Source of the DNA: Symsagittifera roscoffensis
Taxonomy: Eukaryota; Xenacoelomorpha; Acoela; Convolutidae
Reading direction: 5' to 3'
DNA length: 64,000 bases
Assembly: GCF_963678635.1 (NCBI RefSeq)
Contig: NW_026971233.1
Coordinates: forward strand, 250,001-314,000
The notes under the pieces are model-generated. The model searched no databases. It was not told where the DNA came from and saw nothing but the letters and a program-made list of their open reading frames with translations. The translations under genes were made by a program, and so were the position numbers. The number at the start of each line of letters is the position of its first letter. The stretch's first letter is position 1. Shown here piece by piece: positions 21,812-32,960 of the stretch.

Positions 21812-21823
21812 AATAAGAATGGA

Positions 21824-23207
21824 ATGGAGTTGATCGCGGACTGTCATGGAGTAACGGAAGTAAACTTGATCACTGCCTTGGGATTTTGCAGCATGAAGAG
21901 CTCGATAGAATCACTGGAACGCCTAGAGCGTTCCCATGAGCTAGTGACGTCCCTCAGTGTGGAAGTATTCCCTGGAGCACTACAGACAGAGCAGAAGATC
22001 GGAAACTGGCGAGAAGCTCTGGAAAACGAAATGAGTTTGAAGGATAGTGAGGCCTATCATAGACCCTGCACCATATTGCAATAGTAGATACCCTACGGAC
22101 ATGGTGGTGATGGATGCGAGCACACAGCAGATGTTGGTCGACCAACTCTTCTCTGTGCTAAAGTGCGTGAGGTTGGCCAGAATGTCGGAAAGGTCGTATG
22201 ATTTATTGGCAACGATCATTCGGGCCGTCCCGAAGAGATCTGAAGGCGAGTTGCAAGACGTAGTGGGTGACGAGTTCATGAGATTGCACGAAGGTAATGT
22301 GAGTGAATTCTAGAAGCAGAAAGCGAGTGGAGCGTTACTCAATGAATTCCCCACCATAGAAGAAAAGGACGAGGTGCATAGAAAAATGATGGAAGTGGAA
22401 CCGTTGCTGGGAGCCTCAGGGTATCGGACCCGAAGGAACATACTAATGAACCATGGGGAGTATCTTTGCCACTGCCTGGCGCAGATGTTGTGGTACCCCA
22501 AACGCGGGAATCTACTATTAGTGTGGGACGTGGAGGAGTTGTACTCCACGGGGTTGCCCAATCAAAATCAACAAGTGTCGATCGTGGTGGTGAGTGCCAT
22601 GCTGGCGGGGAGATAGTTAGAAGCCAACGCGGGCACAAGTGAGCAGGAGACGGCCGTGTCAACACCTGAGCAGCTAAGCAACGTAAAGATGAACCGCAAC
22701 TTAGATCTTTTCAGAACCACCTGCAAGATTCTGAGAATACCCAAAGCCATTGAAAGAATATGGTCAAGGCAAAGATTGATGCCTTGGTTCCGTGCAGTGA
22801 TGACATCATGGATGTATGAACGCGCGAAGCGTCATATGTCTAGGAACACGGAAGCCTATCAATCTTTCCAGCTTAATTTAGGACCGGGAGCTTATAAAAG
22901 AGCATTCTTAACGCACCGAAACGCTGTTACCACGGCGGTGAAGCGAGTAGCTGGAGCACCTTGAGTAATTGAAAATGAAAAGAGAGAGGTCTTACGAGCT
23001 GACCTAGAACAGAATGTGAGCCTGTGTCTTCACAACAGCTTTTGCAGGAACCGGCAACAAAAGGTGATTGTGGACTTGCTACCTTGTTGCAAACCGAGGC
23101 TGTTGGAACAGGAGAGTTGGGGGACAGCCCGCAACTCCATGGACATGTTGAAAAAAGTTCTAGAAGACAGTGAAACTGAAGATCAGGATGGAGAAGCAAT
23201 GGAATGA
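21824..23207 (+). pseudogene. last accessory ORF of the giant element, stop-riddled
   Basis: The open frame at 21824-22084 continues, after a frameshift near 22060, in a single frame with in-frame stops at 22311-22313, 22614-22616, 22962-22964 and 23205-23207. Peptides such as LMNHGEYLCHCLAQMLWYPK (22447-22503, approximately) and RTTCKILRIPKAIERIWSRQ look like real helical protein. It is probably the C-terminal part of the same large accessory polypeptide as the preceding ORFs. No known domain or membrane segment. Confidence 0.4.
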
Positions 23208-23949
23208 GGATGATGGAACGAAGAGGAGAAGTGAAGACGTAAACAAGAGAGGGAGAGAAGGAGAAAAACTTGATTGTCTTTGTGTGCTAAAACTTAAAAC
23301 AATCAACCAAATTTGATTATTGAAACTGTTAAACTTTTTGTTTTGATTAAGTTTGGTCAAACCAGACTTTGACAAACGTTGCAATTGTTGAAATTGTTGA
23401 AGGAAACTTTTAGTTGTGCTACTTATGTATATATTTAGAACATAGGTGAGTATATTTACCTATTTAAACCCGACTGATGTTTTTAACCTGTGTAAGACAC
23501 GTGTTCACTGTGTGGCGACCTGGTAAGTTGGGGTAAACTCGTTCGAAGAATAACTTTCCTAGCCAGAGAGTTTCTTAGTTTTAATACCAAAGAGGACCGC
23601 ATAAATAACTGATTATACTTGGTGAGTGACGTCAAGTTATATTTAATAGGTGCGTGGCCGTGCCACGTCCCAACTTTTTAATCAGCAAGAGCGAAAAGAA
23701 GTTTTATGGCAAGATGACGTCAGTAGTCAGACAGCAAATTTTATCTAGGACACTCCTCATGGTGCAAACTTTGTAAAAATGTTGGAAGGCAGTGAGATGT
23801 AGTACGATGCCATTTGTGACCCGTAGTGAGTTGAAGTGGAGTAGATAAATTTCGTTTTCTAATGCGATTTGTAAGGTTGATTACAGAGAACTGGAACACT
23901 ACTGACGATTACCCGGTGTTATGCGATCAATAGGTACATCGATGGGGAC
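23208..23949 (+). other. 3' untranslated region of the giant element
   Basis: About 740 bp between the last ORF and the polypurine tract, AT-rich relative to the coding part (for example TTGAAATTGTTGAAATTGTT near 23380). No ORF of interest. It ends at the purine tract that precedes the 3' LTR. Confidence 0.5.
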
Positions 23950-23962
23950 TGTCCGGGGAGTA
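23950..23962 (+). promoter_or_regulatory. polypurine tract (plus-strand primer)
   Basis: TGTCCGGGGAGTA lies immediately upstream of the 3' LTR start (TGTGCC at 23963), the position required for the plus-strand primer of an LTR element; a second purine run, GATGGGGA, lies just before it at 23941. The same 11-mer TGTCCGGGGAG occurs five more times inside the element (11053, 11080, 11122, 11164, 13607). Confidence 0.65.
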
Positions 23963-24594
23963 TGTGCCATTCTGCCAGATTGGCACAGCGCAACCTTACG
24001 GTGAAGCACGAATTAGCGAGAAAAGGCCTTAAAGACAAAAAGTCACGATAAGTTCTAGAATTTTCTGTTTTCAAAGTTTCGATTAACGAACGAGTATTTC
24101 TCAGAAATACAGAAAACGGCCATTTTGACTGAAAAAGGTGAAAGAAGAAGAACAACAATCAATCTAGTGGAAAACAGTCGCACGTTAACACAAAAAAAAA
24201 CGAAGCCTCTTATTGTGACCCACGATAAGACCCTTAGCAGAAGAAGATAGTGGGAAAGGAGGCTTCAGTGGCGAATTAGTGGAGAGCAGTACCCTCCCGT
24301 GCCACGAATTGAGAGATATAACGACGTTATCTCGAGGAAAACACGGAAGCGGAGGCTTGGTCCCCCAGAGACTGATATATGGTGAAAGACTAAAGTAAAC
24401 TAACTTTTTAGCTACTCTGATGCCATAGAACTTTGAATTGACACCGGTATTGATTGATACTTTAGAATATGAGTAGCTAGGAAGAGGAAAGGGTCTATCC
24501 ATATCCAATGGATTTAATATTGAGCTGTCACCAAAAACATAATAAAATAGGGTATTCGAGCCGTGTTTTTAATGGCAAGCACGTAGTCTGAGGA
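23963..24594 (+). repeat. 3' LTR of the giant element
   Basis: 632 bp, matching 190-794 throughout, with AATAAA at 24541-24546. It carries about 40 bp around 24184-24230 (ACACAAAAAAAAACGAAGCC onward) missing from the 5' copy and many point differences, so insertion is not recent. It ends at CACGTAGTCTGAGGA, where AT-rich satellite begins. Confidence 0.85.
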
Positions 24595-24599
24595 CTAAA

Positions 24600-25060
24600 T
24601 TATTTTATGACCAGTTTATTAGAAAATTGTTTTTTTTAGCCGTCACTCAACAGCGCTCGTCCATCATCAATGCTACAAAATGCCCTATATATCAGTAAAG
24701 GTTCAAAATCTCAAGCCTCAAAATATTTTATCGAAATATTTTATGACTAGTTTATTAGAAAACTGTTTTTTTAGCCGTCACTCAACAGCGCTCGTCCAGT
24801 ATCAATGCTACAAAATGCGCTACTTATCAGTAAAGGGTCAAAATCTCAAATCTCAAAATATAATACTAAAATATTTTATGACCAGTTTATTAGAAAACTG
24901 TTTTTTTTTAGCCGTCACTCAACAGCGCTCGTCCATCATCAATGCTACAAAATGCCCTATTTATCAGTAAAGATTCAAAATCTCAAATCTCAAAATATAT
25001 TATTAAAATATTTTATGACTAGTTTATTAGAAAACTGTTTATTAGAAAATTGTTTCTTCC
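24600..25060 (+). repeat. 136-bp tandem satellite, about 3.3 copies
   Basis: The word ATTTTATGA(C)(C/T)AGTTTATTAG recurs at 24607, 24743, 24878 and 25015, giving periods of 136, 135 and 137 bp. Each unit contains AGCCGTCACTCAACAGCGCT and AATGCTACAAAATGC. The units are 90-95% alike. Short ORFs here are by-products of the repeat. The array abuts the 3' LTR directly. Confidence 0.9.
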
Positions 25061-25975
25061 TTCTAAAACTGTAGATTTAGTTAATGCTGTAGATTTAGTT
25101 ACTTTACTGCCTCATAGTTATCTTTATTGCCTCATCTCATAAACTTTACTGCTGGTTTTATTGGTGCTACATAGTAGTTTAAATTCGATAAATTTTCAAG
25201 GATAGTTATGTATTTAAAATTGCCCAGTATTTCTTTTTGACTCGAGAAAATTGGCTACACTGAAGCTGTTTGTTACTATTTTTTGGATCCACTCGTGACT
25301 TTTTAGTTATGCGCCTAAATGATAAAAATTTTGGCTGTATAAATTAACCAAGGATAGATGCTTACACTCAAAAGGGGTCATAACGATCGAAATGTGGTGG
25401 TCTTCTCTTTTCTTAAAAACTATAGAAAAAAATCTTCAATCCTCATTTAATTAACTGTTCATACCTCCTTTTCCCTTCTATATTTATGTCAGAATTTACG
25501 GGTCCAATATCAAAATTTCCTGGGTTTCAATTGATCGCTTCAATGGTGAGAACCTCAAATCTACGTTTTTTTTTCCTTCGAACTGTCATACAGATCACAT
25601 GGTGGGCCTTAATGAGCCTGAGCTCTTCGAAAGGTTAAAATATTATAACTTGAAAAATTATTGTCATAAAGTTTCGGCTGCTTTGTTGAGTGCATTGTCG
25701 CTTTATTTTCATGTTATAACTCTCCTATTAATTCATAAGGAGAGTTCAATTTCCTTTTCATTGATTAGAAAGAAAACGAAAATTATGATTTAGGTAGAAA
25801 ATTTTATTTAATAATTTATAAGGAGAGTTCAATTTCCTTTTCACTGATTAGGTAGAAAACGAGAGATGATTTATTGAGACTTCTATCCTAGTGATCACTG
25901 TTGACTGGAAAAACTGGTAGAGATTTTTTTTTCTCTTGATATGTTGTATTAAGTCATTCATAGTTTGAATCACAA
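25061..25975. other. AT-rich spacer with a local 40-bp duplication
   Basis: No convincing gene. TTATAAGGAGAGTTCAATTT and its extension occur twice (about 25733 and 25817, each followed by CCTTTTCA(T/C)TGATTAG), a small direct duplication. The remainder is AT-rich with poly-T runs. It precedes the 3' end of the decayed polymerase and may be the terminal flank of that element. Confidence 0.4.
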
Positions 25976-25979
25976 GTTT

Positions 25980-28900
25980 AACGATTAACAATTTCAAATC
26001 ATCTATCAATTGAGTGGAAATTCACTGCCGCATCCAGTACTTTGCCATACTCAGAATCTTCTAATGCGCTTTTGTTCAGTCCTTTACTGCTAAAAATAAA
26101 CTTTTGGCTTTTAAAATTTTATCAGCAATAAGTTTCACTACAGAGGCACAACAATTCGGTGCATTTGAAATCCTCCATGACAAATTCTGGCTCTCTTTTA
26201 CACTTCTTGTGTTTGGAGCAACAAAAAAAGGGAGGAAAGTTGATTGGGTCTGATGTAAAATCGTTTCGGCAGTCCTCGTTCCGCGTTTTAACCCATTCTG
26301 CTCGCTTGCTGAGACGGATATATTCTTATAAATCTTCTTCTGCTACCGCCTAATAGAGAGTAGATGTATCTATTTCAAATCCTTTATGGATGTAAACGTC
26401 GCAAAATTTATCGAAAAATTCATACTATAGTTCGGGCATCCTCATCTTGGTTTACTGAAGTTTTAAAAAAAATACATTATAGTCAGCTCTATAAATTGTT
26501 AAGTCTTTTTATAATTTCCTGTTCATATGAATCCTCAGCAGTATATTGAGTCTCTTAAAAAACTGGTTGTTGATGGGTTTTTTCTTCCACAATATATGTT
26601 TTCATTGTATGCTTCGACAAGTCCTTTACTTAACAGTCATAGGAATTATTTCTTGACAATTTCATTCAAGGTAATTTCCTCACTCACCGGCCAACTTCTT
26701 GAGAAAAATAGAAAGGAAATTAATATCCTATTGCTTCAAAAACTGTTTCACAATATTTAAAACATCTATCAACACTTCATCAAAAAGTTTTATTCATATC
26801 GTGTAATAGCTTTCCGTTTTGCATTGAGATCTGGCTGCCGTAATTCACGATATGACCGTTTTTTCAAACATACGAACTCGATTTTGCTTGAGCTTGGAAT
26901 CTTTCATTGCTCATTGTATTCACATCTCGTAAAAAAACTATTGGCTTATCCTGACACATAAAAAACGGATAGAATTGACTATTAACAACACCAGCGATTG
27001 ATTAAAACAAGTTTTTCGACTACCAATAAAAGCGTCTTGTTTTCTTCTGCTTTCCTCGTGAACTCATTTGCGAGGCCACCAGTCCTATCTTTCCGTATTT
27101 TGAAGCAAAACACTATCAATCAAGAATGAGATATAAAACTTAGCGTTAGATGACTTCGACATGTTTATATCAGACAAAGAATTGTTGATTTCGATAATGT
27201 GCAGGGGAGTTTCAACAAGTATACACTTTTATCATAAAAAAAACTTAGTCTGCACATCTTCCAGGGTAGAAACAACATCTTTTTTGTTAGGCAATTGAAG
27301 AAAAATGCGGAAAATTTGCAATTTTTCTTGTTCTCTGTCAGAGTATTAGTAGCTGTAGTTTTCCAATCCCGTTGGTGGTTTGGTTCTGAACCCGAAATTT
27401 TTAATTGCTTGCTTCTTAGTTAACCTTATTAAACTTATTGCTGATAAGTTTCCAAAAATCGTCATACTTTTTGATTGGGATGATTGCTATTCTTCAATTT
27501 GCTGTAATAATTAGCAAGCAGCGGTAGTGTTGCTCATCGAATTTTTTGGGACCATCAAACTATTCTTATGAATAATGTCTTTTCATCTCACCGGCTTTCT
27601 ATGCTTTTAAGAAAGAATTTGAAATTATAGCTCCACCCTATCCTTCTTTTTATTCAGATGCTTAATATCTTCAAATTTGAAGGAAAAAATTGTTGGCTTG
27701 CTTGATAACTGAACGTTTACTTTCGTTTTCATTAAAGACATAGGAAAAGATGTATAATTTGTTGAAGTTTATATCATACTGACTACTGTTGTATCAAAAC
27801 TTTAGTAGAATAATGGTGAATCTCTCGACATGTTGCATTAAATCAATCAACTGATTTTTCAGTTCTGAGAAAGTGACTGGATGGGTCAAACTTTTCGTTT
27901 TATGCGATACCTTCATCTTCGGGTTTTTACTTCAATCTTCATAAAACAGCTGTGTTCGTTGAAGTTGCTTAAAAAAGAGTTGAGATGTATTTTCTAAGAA
28001 TGTTTTTTTTCAGAAACTTCGATCGAGTCTTTGCTTTATTTTTTGAGCCAAATATACAAATTTGCATTAATAACAATAATTAAGGATTTGGATGTTTGTC
28101 ACGCAATGATATGGGTAGGTCAGACAAATTGGTTGAATTTAACACCAAAATGTGTTCTTGATTAGCAATCCAGATTATGAAATCTGTCGGTTTTAACTCC
28201 TCGAAATGTACTCAAAATGTTTGTTTTTGTTGTATCATATGTTTGTTGTATCATAGAAGCTTCACTGTATTCTTGTTTTAATCGAAACTTCTTCGAGCCG
28301 ATTCCACCATAAAAAATCCATTTTCAAAATCGATATGGTATATGAACAAAATTTTCTCTGCTACAGCATCAACTCTTGGCAAATTATTCATCGAAATTTC
28401 ATAGAGATCTTTTGGATCGCATCTCTATTTTTAAGATAATCGTTACAATTTTGAAGTTTGAAGTTTCAAGACTTGATGTTATCTGTAAATGAACTGCAAG
28501 TTCTCGAAAAAAATTACAAAGTGTCCTTGTATGGTTAGCGGTTTGGATCTGAAGTCAAACAGTTTACTTAATGATTTCTCTGAAGTGTTTCGGGATTCAC
28601 TGAGTCTGGACAGCCCGTGGGTACATTACAGCCCTTGGGACAGACTATTGTAGAAAAGTGCGAAAAAAATGGCAGTTTTTCTAGTTCCCTGTCAGTTTAT
28701 AAGTAGCTGTAGTTTTTCAATCGCGTAGATGGTTTGGTTTTGAAACCAAAATTTTTAATTGCTGGCTCCTTAGTTAGGCTAAAAAAACTCAGTGCTGATA
28801 AGTTTCTGAAAATTGTCATACTTTTTGATGGAGATGATTGCTATTCTTCAATTTGCTGTAATGATTAGCAAGCAGCGGTAGTGTTGCTCATCGAGTTTTT

Positions 28901-31551
28901 TGGGACTCTCAAATTTTCCTTATGAATAACGTCCTTTCATCTCACCGGCTTCTCATGCTTTTAAAAAAGAATTTGAAATTGTAGCTCCACCCAAACTTTT
29001 TTTTTATCCAGATGCTGAATATCTTCAAATTTGAAGGAAAAAATTGTTGGCTTCCTTGACAACTGAACGTTCACTTTCTTTTTCATTAAAGACATGTGAA
29101 AAGATGTATGATTTGACGAAGTTTATATCATACCGACTACTGTTGTATCAAAGTTTTAGTAGAATAATGGTGAATTTCTCTACATGTTGCATTAAATCAA
29201 TCAACTGATTTTAGAGTTCTGAGAAAGCGACTGGATGGGTCTAATTTTTCGTTTTATGCGATACCTCCATCTTCGGGTTTTTACTTCAATCTTCATAAAA
29301 CAGCTTTGCTCGTTGAAGTTGCTTAAAAAAAGTAAAAATGTATTTTCTAAGAATATTTTTTTCAGAAACTTCGATCGAGTCTTTGCTTTATTTTTTGAGC
29401 CAAATATACAAATTTGCATTAATAACAATAATTAAGGGTTTGGATGTTTGTCACGCAATGATATGGGCAGGTCAGACAAATTGGTTGAGTTTGACACCAA
29501 AATTTGTTCTTGATTGCCAATCCAGGTTATGAATTCTGTCGATTTTAACTCCTCGAATTGTACGCAAAATGTTTGTTATTGTTGTATCATATGTTTGTTG
29601 TATCATAAAAGCTTCACTTTATTCTTGTTTTAATCGAAACTTCTCCGAGCCGATTCCACCATAAAAAAACCATTTTCGAAATCGATATGGTAAATGTACA
29701 AAATGTTCTCTACTACATCATCAACTCTTGCAAATTACTCATCGAAATTCCATAGAGATCTTTCGGATCGCATCTCTATTTTTAAGATAATCGTTAAATT
29801 TTTGAAGTTTGAAGTTTCTAGATTTGATATTATCTATAAATGAACTGCAAATTCTCGAAAAAAATTACAAAGTTTCCTTGTATGATTAGCGGTTTCGATC
29901 TGAGCTCAAACAGTTTACTTAATGATTTCTCTGAAGTGTTTCGGGATTCACTGAGTCTGGACAGCCCGTGGGTACATTACACCCCCTGGGACAGACTATT
30001 GTAGAAAAGTGCGAAAAAATGGCAGTTTTTCCAGTTCCCTGTCAGTTTATAAGTAGCTGTAATTTTCCAATCGCGTAGATGGTTTGGTTTTGAAACCGAA
30101 TATTTTAATTGCTGTCTCCTTAGTTAACCTAAAAAACTCATTGCTGATAAGTTTCTGAAAATTGTCATACTTTTTGATCGAGATGATTGCTATTCTTCAA
30201 TTTGCTGTAATAATTAGCAGGAAGCAGTAGTGTTGCTCATCGAGTTTTTTGGGACTATCAAACTATTCTAATGAATATTGTCCTTTCATCTCACCGGCTT
30301 CGTATGCTTTTAAAAAAGAATTTGAAATTAAAGCTCCACCCAAAACTTCTTCTTATCCAGATGATGAATATATCTCCAAATTTGTAAGAAAAATTTCTTG
30401 GCTCGCTTGATAACTGAAGGTTCAACTTCTTTTCCATTAGTTAAACAAAAAAGATTTATGATTGGAGGAAGTTTATATGATACCGACTACTGTTGAATCA
30501 AAATTTTATTCGAATAGTGATGAATCACTCGACATGTTGCATTAAAAAATCAACTGATTTTTGCGTTCTGAGGAAATGACTGGATCGGTCTATTTTTTCG
30601 TTCTATGCGATACCTCCATCTTCAATTTTTCACTTCAATCTTCATAAAACAGCTTTGTGCGTGTTGAATTTCTTAAGGTTTTTTTTCAGAAACTTTGATC
30701 GGATGTCGGCTTTATTTTTTGAGCCAAATATACAAGCTTGCATTAAAAACATTATTTAGGGATTTTTGTATCTTTGTCACACAATGTTATGGGTTGTTCA
30801 AACAAATTGAATGATATTGACACCAAAAAGTGTTCTTGATTGCCGAAATGTACGCAAAAAGTTTGTTTTTGTTGTATCATATGTTTGTTGTATCATAGAA
30901 GCTTCACTGTATTCTTGTTTTAATCGACACTTCTCCGAGCCGATTCCACCATAAAAAAATCCATTTTCAGAATCGATATGGTAAATGAACAAAATTTTCT
31001 CTACTACATCATCAACTCTTGGCAAATTATTCATCGAAATTCCATAGAGATCTTTCGGATCGCATCTCTATTTTTAAGATAATCGTTACAATTTTGAAGT
31101 TTGAAGTTTCAAGATTTGATGTTATCTGTAAATGAACTGCAAGTTCTCGAAAAAAATTACAAAGTGTCCTTGTATGGTTAGCGGTTTGGATCTGAGGTCA
31201 AACAGTTTACTTAATGATTTCTCTGAAGTGTTTCGGGATTCACTGAGTCTGGACAGCCCGTGGGTACATTACAGCCCTTGGGACAGACTATTGTAGAAAA
31301 ATGCGAAAAAAATGGCAGTTTTTCTAGTTCCCTGTCAGTTTATAAGCAGCTGTAGTTTTCCAATCGCGTAGATGGTTTGGTTTTGAAATCGAAATTTTTA
31401 ATTGCTTTCTCCTTAATTAACCTAAAGAAAACTCATTGCTGACAAGTTTCTGAAAACTGTCATACTTTTTGATCGAGATGTTTGCTATTCCTCAATTTGC
31501 TGTATTAAATAGCGAGAAGCGGTAGTGTTGCTCATCGAGTTTTTTGGGACA
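25980..31551 (-). pseudogene. old, decayed type B DNA polymerase (Polinton-like)
   Basis: Segment by segment the sequence aligns with the younger polymerase at 51835-57000: 26020-26350 with the C-terminus (about 52000-52330), 26520-26700 with the palm (52510-52690), 26930-27140 with the motif A region (53520-53720), 27260-28640 with exonuclease and N-terminal parts (53836-56950). Stops and indels are dense in every frame; the longest readable piece is 30798-31034 (NNLPRVDDVVEKILFIYHID). Between the palm and motif A regions it is shortened. The exonuclease/N-terminal part is then repeated in tandem to 31551. This family copies linear DNA elements by protein priming; this copy is long dead. Confidence 0.8.
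27303..31551 (-). repeat. tandem repeats of the old polymerase segment (about 1.3 kb, 3.2 copies)
   Basis: Units of about 1.35, 1.35, 1.29 and 0.26 kb. Landmarks such as CGGGATTCACTGAGTCTGGA occur at 28591, 29942 and 31234 (spacing 1351 and 1292). The junctions between units read ..GGGACAGACTATTGTAGAAAA.. near 28640, 29990 and 31290. Each unit covers the exonuclease and the N-terminal region but not the zinc-finger exon or the palm. Copies are 85-93% alike by eye. Confidence 0.85.
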
Positions 31552-31739
31552 GGGTGGATCTACTACTTCAGTCTCTTTTTCCAAAAGTTTACGATACTAG
31601 TGAGATGAATGGATACATTTCATACAAATGGATTGAGAAACGGAACACAGGCTGTCGAAAAAATTTTGAATCACACCCATTGAATTGTTCCATAATTTCT
31701 GCTCTATGAAACCCAATCACCGTGTGAAGTGAGAGCTAA

Positions 31740-32340
31740 ATTTATCAAGGAGGAATTCAGAGTCCACGGAATTGTTGCGCTTCTGTATCAAAACGTATTG
31801 CTGTTACGATAGTGAAAATCAAAAGTATGAGTTTAGCAATAAAGTTCTAAAAAAAGAACGCATTAAAACACTCTGTAGTAGGAACGAAAGGGTACTGAGA
31901 GAGGCAGAGAACTTGAAGACAATTAGTATAGGATTTAAAACAATGAATCATACAGTTGCAACTTATGAACAAACTTAACAGAAACTTAAAAAAAAACTGA
32001 GCTACTTTAAATCTAATTATGAAGTTGAATATGATGGAATACCTACATCCCAAAAACCTCTAAAGTTGTAGGAAAAATTGTAGTAAAATTATATACGATG
32101 CAGTAGAATGATACATTTTTTCCTGTATTTTGAATTATTTTCAGTAGATTATTTTTCTAAAACATTGCGCTTGAGTTAATGGCTCAAACCAAAAAACCTT
32201 TAGATTTTATTCATTGCTGTTTTGGCAAAATCGGGCGCCAAAAGTTTTTTTGGTTACAAAGTTTTTTTTTGAAAATTTCCATCATACCATTGGGAAAACC
32301 TATTCTTACCCTATCTTTATACACAAGGTGATTAGTAGAT
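31740..32340 (+). pseudogene. plus-strand fragment: polymerase C-terminus plus flank
   Basis: Readable pieces include YCCYDSENQKYEFSNK and GFKTMNHTVATYEQT (31772-31978), matching the C-terminal end of the polymerase at 51835-52200 but on the opposite strand to the adjacent copy. Similarity continues past the stop codon: TTGTAGTAAAATTATATACGATG (32070-32095) and TTGGCAAAATCGGGCGCCAA near 32223-32243 correspond to the reverse complement of 51600-51840. So part of the element's 3' flank is included, useful for finding the element end. Confidence 0.75.
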
Positions 32341-32580
32341 AGTCTACTACTTATGTTAGTACATGGTGGTCAGTCTTCACCCATACCCACGATTCGGCTC
32401 CAACATAAACTATTATTATTGTTTTAGGGCCCAAAATAGTCTTTTAAAGACTATTTTCAAGGGGCTCAAACAAATTTCAAAAATTCAAATTAATTTTTGA
32501 AAAACTTCTAGTGCTTTTTTTCATAGACATTCGTCCTTTGTAAAGACCTAAATAAGACATTGTACCGCTCAAAATCGCTC
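32341..32580. other. AT-rich spacer, no feature seen
   Basis: No ORF, no recognised repeat. Contains CAAATTTCAAAAATTCAAATTAATTTTTGAAAA-like self-complementary AT words near 32470-32510. Confidence 0.4.
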
Positions 32581-32589
32581 TAAAAAGAG

Positions 32590-32960
32590 GCAATTTTGCG
32601 GAATCCACAACTGTATTTAAGTAATCCAGAACAGTTTGTGGAATCAACAAACAAATAATAATAAAATCCGCAATTTGTTAGTGAAATTCGCAAAATGTAA
32701 GTAGAATCCGCAACTTTTGAGTGGAATCCACATTTTTTTGCGGATTCCGTTTATTTTTGTGGATTCCAGTTACACTTTTTGGAATCTACTTACTGTTGCG
32801 GAATCCAGAACAACTAGCAATATTTGCGTGTTGGAGAACCCGCAACAAAACAATTGTGCCGACCAAATTTACGTTACAATTATTTGTACGCGGAATCCAC
32901 TTACTTTTTGGAACATGTTTGAAAATTTGTCTCCGGAATCCAGAAACGTACAGACACAAA
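32590..32960. repeat. array of GCGGAATCC-type motifs on both strands
   Basis: GGAATCC or its complement GGATTCC, usually as (T/G)GCGGAATCCAC or AATCCGCAA, recurs more than ten times at intervals of 20-60 bp (for example near 32598, 32638, 32664, 32704, 32724, 32743, 32762, 32780, 32797, 32890, 32934). Orientation flips within the array (GTGGAATCCAC..., then GCGGATTCCG...). Overlapping open frames through the array are by-products. Confidence 0.65.

Larger units (their letters stand above)
190..24594 (+). mobile_element. giant Ty3/Gypsy-class LTR retrotransposon, decayed
   Basis: Two direct repeats of about 0.6 kb bound an internal region of about 23.2 kb that encodes, in order, gag, protease, RT, RNase H and integrase, which is the Ty3/Gypsy order. 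Ordinary Gypsy elements are 4-10 kb, so this one is unusually long. The excess is a 3.2 kb non-coding leader and about 10 kb of coding sequence downstream of integrase. All ORFs contain stops or frameshifts and the RT catalytic motif is mutated, so this copy cannot be autonomous. GC content is visibly higher than in the host DNA at 24.6-64 kb. No target-site duplication is evident: the flanks read CCAAATTTG on the left and CTAAATTAT on the right. Confidence 0.9.

Noticed and set aside
22900-23207. Accessory ORFs as an envelope glycoprotein
   Set aside because: No signal peptide, transmembrane helix or furin-like site is visible anywhere between 13.6 and 23.2 kb.
190-24594. Two separate nested elements rather than one giant element
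   Set aside because: Only one pair of LTRs, one purine tract and one orientation are seen, and the coding blocks follow each other without internal terminal repeats; kept as a way to refute the main finding.
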